Assembly (NCBI GenBank): GCA_903921945.1
Contig: CAIXSC010000506.1
Location: 1 to 10,737, forward strand
Length of the DNA stretch: 10,737 bases
DNA from: an uncultured Planctomycetaceae bacterium
GTDB taxonomy: Bacteria; Planctomycetota; Planctomycetia; Pirellulales; Pirellulaceae
Reading direction: 5' to 3'
Shown here: in pieces, positions 6,290 through 10,737 of the stretch
Layout of the letters: each line of letters begins with the position of its first letter
Position numbering within the stretch: position 1 is the first letter of the stretch
Program-made: the position numbers and the translations under genes
The notes under the pieces: generated by a model
What the model was told of the DNA's origin: nothing
Database searches by the model: none
The model's input: only the letters and a program-made list of their open reading frames with translations

Positions 6290-9034
6290 TTACGGTCGTT
6301 CCCACAAAGCCGGCAGGCGTTTCGCTTCCTCGCCATAGCTTTGCGATACAATAATGCCGCTCGCCTGCGATGCGTAAAAGATTCGGCCGTTCGAAACGAC
6401 AGCGCCCAGGCATTCGCGCGAATCGATCGCGGGGCCGGTCGACACCAACCGGCTGTTGTCGGCCAAATCGATCATGTCCATGTTGGCTCCCAGGATGAAC
6501 GAGCCCGACATGGTGAAGCGGCAGCAGGCGTAGTTGTGATCGACACCGCCGACCACTTTGCCCGTTTCGCGGTCGAACACATTACCGCGGCCGCGAAGGG
6601 CGTTGGAAAAGATGAACTTGTCGCCCACCGTGACCACGTTCAGCGCGGAGGTGATCGCATCGGATTGCCACACCAGCGATCCATCCTTGGCATTTAAGCA
6701 CCAGACGAATCGGTCCTTGGTATCCTCGCGGGCCGGATTGAACCCGCCGATGTAAATGCGGCCGTCTTTGCCGGTCAAGGTGCATTTGGCGGTGACGTGG
6801 TATTTGTGCGTTAGCCAAACGACGTCGCCGTTAGAGGGGTCCAGGCAAGCGGTCAGACCATTGTTTTCCGGGGGCAATCCCCGCCGCGCACGCTGGCTTG
6901 CCGAGTAGCCGAAAAACGTCGAGTAGAACAGTTTGCCGTCCAAAAGGCAGATGCCGCAATCGTTGCCGCCCCGGCCATGTTCGGAAAAGTCCTTTTGCCA
7001 AACGAGCTTCCCGGTATCGATGTCCCAAGCCCACAGCAGCGGACGATTGTCTTTCGGGTAGTACGGATTGTCGTTCGAATAAATCCAGCTCATCACTTCC
7101 GATCCGTCGCCAGCCGGTTGCGGCACACCCTTGAAAGTGAACGGCTTTTCGGTGCCTTGCGGCGCGTACTGGCCCGAGCCCGACGCGTAAATCGCCAGCC
7201 GACCATGCACCACAGGTGGAAACTGCCGGCTCCAACTCGGCGATCCGCTGAACGGAGCCTCCCATAGCAAGTCGCCCGTGGCGGCGTCCAGGCAGCGGAT
7301 CAGCGACCGTTTCATACCTGCCTGGGGCACAAGCAGCTTGCCGTCGTGATAGAGCGGCGAAGTGAAGGACAGATAAACGTCCGGCCAATAGCGCCGCCAC
7401 AACAGCCGGCCCGTGTCTTGCTCCACCGCGATAACCTGGCCCTCGGCGGTGTGCGTGTAGAGCCGACCGCCGCCGCACACCGGCAGATGCTTGATGGTGC
7501 CCTCAAGCCGCCGCGCCCACCGCATCCGGAGGGACGGCTTCAAGGCTTGGGTGTTGGCATTGGTCGAACCGAAATCGCCGTAGTTGGTGTACCAATCGTA
7601 GCGGGAGTCGGCCAGCGGACCGGTCAGCGGACTGCGAATGCGTGTCACGCCCAGATCCCGAGTTGGCGCCGATTGCTTCCCGTCGGCTCCGAACACATAC
7701 AAATAGCCATCTTCGCTCGGCACAAAGACCCGTCCGCCGGTGACCGCCAGCGGCGCGGTGATCGCCGCTCGCCCGCCGGTGGCCAGCGAATACGCTTTCA
7801 GGTTGTCGGTTGACGCCGGCGCGGCTCCGTCGGCACTCTTGCCGCTTGGGATCGGGACGACATGCAAATGTCCGTCCAGGCCGCCGTAGACGACATGATC
7901 GCGAGTGACCAGGGGCGGGCTGATGGCGGGCGCCGCGTGGAGGACGTCCGGCTGTTCCCGACCGACACGATGGCGGCAAAGACCCAGGCCATTTTCCGGA
8001 CGCACGCGGTAAATGTCGCCGTCGCGGACACTGACCGGCGCGAAGCCGAGCAACCCCGGCAGATGGATCGCGGTTTGAGTTCCCGGGACAATGTCGGTTC
8101 GCAGTTGATCGCCGTCGAGCCTCAGGATTTCGACGCGACCGGCGTTGTCGCGACGATGCCATTGCACGTACACATTGCCGGCCGCGTCCGCGCTTTGCCC
8201 GAACGTGGCTGGATACTCGGAACCGTCGTAGGCGGGAATCTCGCCGACCACTCGCAGACGCGCGGCCCCGCCGGCGTCATCGAGAAACACCGTGCGGCCG
8301 CCGGCGGGCACGACAATCGTTTTGCCCACCAAGCAAAGATCGCGGGAGCACACGAAATGGTCGCGCCAGGTGACACGGTTGGGCCGCTCGCGCAGCCAAT
8401 CCACGCCGCTCCAACGATTGCCAGCGAACTTGATCACTTCCGTGACGAAATCCCACGTCCAAACCGACGCGCCGTTCGCCTCGACGGCATGCACTCGGGC
8501 CCCGAGGGTCGCGAAATAGACGCGTCCGTCGCCTGCGACCGGCGACGAGAAAATCGGCTCCTTCACGTCCAGTTCGCGGACCAGCGTGCCGCTGTCCTTG
8601 TTCAACACGTAGTAGTAGCCGGCGGTGGTCCCGACATGCAGATAGGGGCCGCTGATGACCGGGGCGGCGACGTTGTTCACATTGCCCGCTCCGCCCTTGG
8701 TCTCGAAGGTCCAACGCACGGCGAGTGTCGCTTGGTCGACGCTCCGAACAACACCAGCGCCGTCGACGACGTATACCGATCGATCGTCGGCGACCGGGGC
8801 GGCGTAAATCCCGTCGGTCGCGGGCACCGCGCCGACCAACCCCAGTCGCGGCGGAAGAACCACATGAGCCGCATTGCCGGAACGCAACGCGTCGCCTTGA
8901 AGCTGCGGCCAAGCCTCGGCCGCGCTCGCTGCCGTCGTCGCGAGCAGCGCTGTGCCCATCGCCAGCAGAGCGGTTGCCGCGGTGAGCAGCGCCCATCCGG
9001 CCAGGGGCGCAATTCGTGAGGGTCGATAACGCAT
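6290..9034 (-). CDS. Secreted PQQ-like beta-propeller repeat protein
   Basis: 914 residues from the ATG at 9034. A longer frame opens at 9094, but AAGGAAG lies 5 nt before 9034 and the shorter form gives a proper signal peptide (basic start, hydrophobic 11-35, cleavage near ASA-AEA). The mature protein opens with AWPQLQGDALRSGNA, the usual lead-in of this family. Blade motifs recur throughout: VDQATLAVRWTF, CLDAATGDLLWEA, WDIDTGKLVWQ, LDPSNGDVVW, LNAKDGSLVWQ. The length fits two propellers, about 41-455 and 505-900, joined at 456-504. The end has NYACC (834-838), D856 and C875, matching the NYGC motif and following D and C of the larger neighbour. The two genes are therefore probably paralogues, this one lacking the methyltransferase-like and malectin-like domains. 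No CxxCH or catalytic residues were seen. It probably works outside the cytoplasm as a scaffold or binding protein; true PQQ dehydrogenase activity is unlikely. It is 24 bp upstream of the larger gene, in a likely operon. Confidence 0.92.
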   Translation of the reverse strand: MRYRPSRIAPLAGWALLTAATALLAMGTALLATTAASAAEAWPQLQGDALRSGNAAHVVLPPRLGLVGAVPATDGIYAAPVADDRSVYVVDGAGVVRSVDQATLAVRWTFETKGGAGNVNNVAAPVISGPYLHVGTTAGYYYVLNKDSGTLVRELDVKEPIFSSPVAGDGRVYFATLGARVHAVEANGASVWTWDFVTEVIKFAGNRWSGVDWLRERPNRVTWRDHFVCSRDLCLVGKTIVVPAGGRTVFLDDAGGAARLRVVGEIPAYDGSEYPATFGQSADAAGNVYVQWHRRDNAGRVEILRLDGDQLRTDIVPGTQTAIHLPGLLGFAPVSVRDGDIYRVRPENGLGLCRHRVGREQPDVLHAAPAISPPLVTRDHVVYGGLDGHLHVVPIPSGKSADGAAPASTDNLKAYSLATGGRAAITAPLAVTGGRVFVPSEDGYLYVFGADGKQSAPTRDLGVTRIRSPLTGPLADSRYDWYTNYGDFGSTNANTQALKPSLRMRWARRLEGTIKHLPVCGGGRLYTHTAEGQVIAVEQDTGRLLWRRYWPDVYLSFTSPLYHDGKLLVPQAGMKRSLIRCLDAATGDLLWEAPFSGSPSWSRQFPPVVHGRLAIYASGSGQYAPQGTEKPFTFKGVPQPAGDGSEVMSWIYSNDNPYYPKDNRPLLWAWDIDTGKLVWQKDFSEHGRGGNDCGICLLDGKLFYSTFFGYSASQRARRGLPPENNGLTACLDPSNGDVVWLTHKYHVTAKCTLTGKDGRIYIGGFNPAREDTKDRFVWCLNAKDGSLVWQSDAITSALNVVTVGDKFIFSNALRGRGNVFDRETGKVVGGVDHNYACCRFTMSGSFILGANMDMIDLADNSRLVSTGPAIDSRECLGAVVSNGRIFYASQASGIIVSQSYGEEAKRLPALWERP

Positions 9035-9039
9035 CGGAA

Positions 9040-9046
9040 CTTCCTT
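9040..9046 (-). promoter_or_regulatory. Ribosome binding site deciding the start at 9034
   Basis: AAGGAAG on the minus strand with a 5-nt spacer to the ATG at 9034. It lies inside the longer upstream reading frame and is the reason to reject the start at 9094. Confidence 0.65.
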
Positions 9047-9135
9047 GGGCGGGAATGTGGGGCGAGGCCGTGTCGCGTCGAACGACCGGCGCACATGCTT
9101 GGCTCGACACTGTGCCCGATTCTAACTCAGTCCCC

Positions 9136-9155
9136 GGACCGGGAAGAATCGGTCC
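9136..9155 (-). other. Small inverted repeat between kinase and propeller genes
   Basis: GGACCG and CGGTCC form a perfect 6-bp stem around an 8-nt loop, about 75 nt after the kinase stop. No T-tract follows on the minus strand, so an intrinsic terminator is not convincing. It could be a weak terminator, an mRNA-stabilising hairpin or an operator. Confidence 0.3.
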
Positions 9156-9171
9156 CTCGGCGACTTTCCGT

Positions 9172-9243
9172 CACGCGACGCCGTCAGTCGGACGCCACGT
9201 GATACCTTCAGTGGGACTCCACGCGATGCCGTCAGTCGGACTC
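9172..9243 (-). repeat. 24-bp direct repeat, 3 copies, spanning the kinase stop codon
   Basis: Three adjacent 24-nt copies lie at 9172-9195, 9196-9219 and 9220-9243. In the plus strand each starts cacg(c/t)ga and contains tcagt(c/g)gga. The outer two differ by 2 bases; the middle one is more diverged. The copy at 9220-9243 includes the last codons and TGA (9232-9234) of the histidine kinase, and the other two repeat that end, TGA included, downstream of the gene. Confidence 0.8.
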
Positions 9244-10176
9244 GCCGAATTCATCCGTCGCCGGTCCGCCAGGCAAGTGGACTTCGAACAGTGTTCCAGG
9301 GGCCGGCTGGCGGTCGCGGACACGGACGCGGCCTTTGAGCCGACGCACCAGGGTGCCTACGATGTACAGTCCGAGCCCCGTGCCGGGCTTGTCGCGTTCC
9401 AATTCCGAGCCGAGCCGCACGAACCGGCCGAAAATCTTTCGCCGCGCAACCAACGGGATGCCGCGGCCATTGTCCGCGACCCGCACTTCCACCATCCCGG
9501 CCGCCACCGGCCGGCAGGAAACCTCCACCCGCGGGTCGTCATCGTTCGCGTACTTGGCTGCGTTATCAATCAAGTTGCGGAAGATCATATCGAGATCGAC
9601 TCGACGAGCCCGCACCACGGCGGGCGTCAACGCCAACTGAAACGACTCCTCCTCGATCCGGTAGCGGAGCCGCACCGCGTCGGCGCACTCGCGCAGCAGG
9701 ACCGCCAATTCCACATCCTCTTCCTCTTTGGCCGCTGGCCGGCGTTCCAGTCGGGCCGCGTCCAGCAACTGATTGATAAGCTGGTCCAGCCGTTCGACAT
9801 CCTCCAGCATCGACCGATGAAAGTCCGCCGCCTGCGCCTCGCCGACTGGATACCGCGTCAAGGTTTGCAAATAGAGCTTTAAGGACGCAAGCGGCGATTT
9901 GAGCTCGTGGGTGACGCTATCCACAAAATTCGACTGCCGCTGGCTCAGCCGAATTTCTTTCACCACCAGCACCAGATACAAGACGACGCCGGTTAACACC
10001 AGGGAAAAGAACATCGAACCGATGGTGAGGGCCGTCCAGTAGACGGGAGCCAGCACCTGGTCTTTGACGGCGCCGGAAATCGCCAGCAGCACCCACCCCA
10101 CGGTGAGCGCCACCAGCAGCAAGATCATCGTTACGCCCAGCGTAATCGGCCAGCGCAGCGACCGCCGCTCAAACAT
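9232..10176 (-). CDS. Two-transmembrane sensor histidine kinase, short extracytoplasmic loop
   Basis: 314 residues, an ATP-dependent protein-histidine kinase of a two-component system in the cytoplasmic membrane. Two hydrophobic segments (13-33 and 47-71) flank a loop of only about 13 residues. The dimerisation/phosphoacceptor domain follows, with FVDSVTHELKSPLASLK (84-100, His90 the phosphoacceptor). The ATPase domain has the N box NLIDNAAKY (201-209), G1 DNGRGI (235-240), an F-type segment KIFGRFVR (247-254) and G2 GTGLGL (265-270). No HAMP, PAS or large sensory domain is present. The ATG overlaps the hemE stop by 8 bp, pointing to translational coupling. No response regulator is encoded elsewhere in the window, so its partner is unknown. 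The C-terminal tail ends inside the first copy of a 24-bp repeat. All catalytic motifs are intact. The signal could be sensed within the membrane or through a partner protein; this is inference. Confidence 0.95.
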   Translation of the reverse strand: MFERRSLRWPITLGVTMILLLVALTVGWVLLAISGAVKDQVLAPVYWTALTIGSMFFSLVLTGVVLYLVLVVKEIRLSQRQSNFVDSVTHELKSPLASLKLYLQTLTRYPVGEAQAADFHRSMLEDVERLDQLINQLLDAARLERRPAAKEEEDVELAVLLRECADAVRLRYRIEEESFQLALTPAVVRARRVDLDMIFRNLIDNAAKYANDDDPRVEVSCRPVAAGMVEVRVADNGRGIPLVARRKIFGRFVRLGSELERDKPGTGLGLYIVGTLVRRLKGRVRVRDRQPAPGTLFEVHLPGGPATDEFGESD

Positions 10177-10737
10177 GGCGGCTCAACTCGTGGACGGCAT
10201 CAACCGTGGCGATCGCGTGATCGACGGGGGTCGTCGGCAAAATGCCGTGCCCCAAATTGAAGATATGCCCAGGTCGGCCGTTGGCGTGTTGCAACACCTC
10301 GCGGACCCGCTCGCGAATATACGGAATCGGGGCATGGAGAATCGCCGGATCCAGATTGCCCTGCACCGCTTTGTCATAGCCAACGGTGCGCCAAGCGTCG
10401 TCCAGCGGCACGCGCCAATCGATCCCAACGACCGAGCTGCCGCCGGCGGCGAGCAACGGCAGCAACGCCGGATTGCCGGTGCCGAAGTTGATCACCGGCA
10501 CACCAGGCCGCAATCCGCCGATGATCTGTTGCATGTGCGGCAAAACAAAGCGTTGGTAGTCCGCGGGTGACAGGCATCCCACCCAGGAATCGAACAGCTG
10601 CACGCACTGCGCGCCAGCGTCGATTTGCGCGTTGAGATACAAGGTAACGGCCCGCGACAGCTTGCCCATCAGCGCGTCCCAGGCGCCCGCGTCGCGGTAC
10701 ATCAGCGATTTCGTGTGCAAATAGTTGCGGCTGGAAC
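10169..10737 (-). CDS. hemE: Uroporphyrinogen III decarboxylase, C-terminal part (5' end outside window)
   Basis: The last 188 residues are visible; the frame is open through the right edge (reading SRNYLHTKSLMYRD from the edge), so the TTG at 10720 is not the start. HemE decarboxylates the four acetate side chains of uroporphyrinogen III to give coproporphyrinogen III in cytoplasmic haem synthesis. Recognised family blocks in order: SRAVTLYLNAQIDAGAQ, VQLFDSWVG (the Ser/Thr position near the substrate), VINFGTGNPALLPLL, VGIDWRVPLDDA, VQGNLDPAILHAP, and GHIFNLGHGILP, whose His corresponds to the conserved His near the C-terminus (about His327 in E. coli). With a usual family length of about 350 residues, roughly the first 160, carrying the N-terminal arginines, Asp and Tyr of the active site, lie outside. 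The end LSRHV fits family ends. The stop overlaps the start of the histidine kinase. Nothing suggests it is broken. Confidence 0.95.
   Translation of the reverse strand, partial: SSRNYLHTKSLMYRDAGAWDALMGKLSRAVTLYLNAQIDAGAQCVQLFDSWVGCLSPADYQRFVLPHMQQIIGGLRPGVPVINFGTGNPALLPLLAAGGSSVVGIDWRVPLDDAWRTVGYDKAVQGNLDPAILHAPIPYIRERVREVLQHANGRPGHIFNLGHGILPTTPVDHAIATVDAVHELSRHV

Noticed and set aside
2081..9034. Quinohaemoprotein (PQQ plus cytochrome c) enzymes
   Set aside because: Neither propeller protein has a CxxCH haem site, and I could not identify the quinoprotein dehydrogenase catalytic residues. The cysteine-rich final-blade motifs are not haem sites.
9035..9094. Upstream start of the 914-residue propeller protein at 9094
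   Set aside because: It would put 20 extra residues before the signal peptide and bury the strong AAGGAAG site, which is correctly spaced for the ATG at 9034.
9119..9124. TAGAAT on the minus strand as a -10 element for the propeller operon
   Set aside because: It matches 5 of 6 consensus bases, but no acceptable -35 hexamer lies 16-18 nt upstream, so it is not listed as a promoter. The operon still needs some promoter or read-through from hemE and the kinase.
10169..10720. hemE as a complete short gene starting at TTG 10720
   Set aside because: The family sequence continues upstream without a break to the window edge (SRNY before the TTG codon), so the gene is simply cut by the edge.

Overview
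The window is a GC-rich bacterial segment in which every supportable gene lies on the minus strand, so transcription runs from right to left. It reads as the genome of a planctomycete, probably Pirellulales-like. This is inferred from the giant secreted PQQ-like beta-propeller proteins, one with a methyltransferase-like insert and a C-terminal malectin-like domain, and from a membrane protein with the 'ACNVPVFRFALERW' motif, which I associate from memory with planctomycetes. No rRNA, tRNA or mobile element was seen.

Layout in transcription order: (1) the 3' part of hemE (uroporphyrinogen III decarboxylase), cut by the right edge; (2) a two-transmembrane sensor histidine kinase whose ATG overlaps the hemE stop by 8 bp; (3) a 197-bp intergenic region with a three-copy 24-bp repeat and a small hairpin; (4) a secreted 914-residue PQQ-like propeller protein; (5) 24 bp later, a 1394-residue secreted protein built as propeller, linker, methyltransferase-like domain, propeller, malectin-like domain; (6) 4 bp later, a 526-residue protein with a repetitive cytoplasmic tail, two predicted membrane segments and a probably extracytoplasmic thioredoxin-like core; (7) after a 62-bp gap holding a candidate promoter, the first 144 residues of an exported protein that may be an S41 (C-terminal processing) peptidase, cut by the left edge.

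Genes 4-6 are tightly spaced, have good ribosome binding sites and look like one operon for cell-envelope proteins. hemE and the kinase form a separate translationally coupled pair upstream. What genes 4-6 do together is unknown; extracytoplasmic scaffolding, ligand binding or redox work are all possible.

The most unusual feature is a recurring DNA pattern. Three successive genes (exported protein at 1-433, membrane protein at 496-2076, large propeller protein at 2081-6265) each carry a low-complexity tract with an exact 12-bp period, i.e. tetrapeptide repeats, but with different repeat sequences. The largest, 23 units, makes up almost the whole N-terminal extension of the 526-residue protein. 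The tracts keep frame when units are gained or lost. The second notable item is the degenerate methyltransferase-like domain inserted exactly at the propeller-propeller junction of one of two adjacent paralogues.
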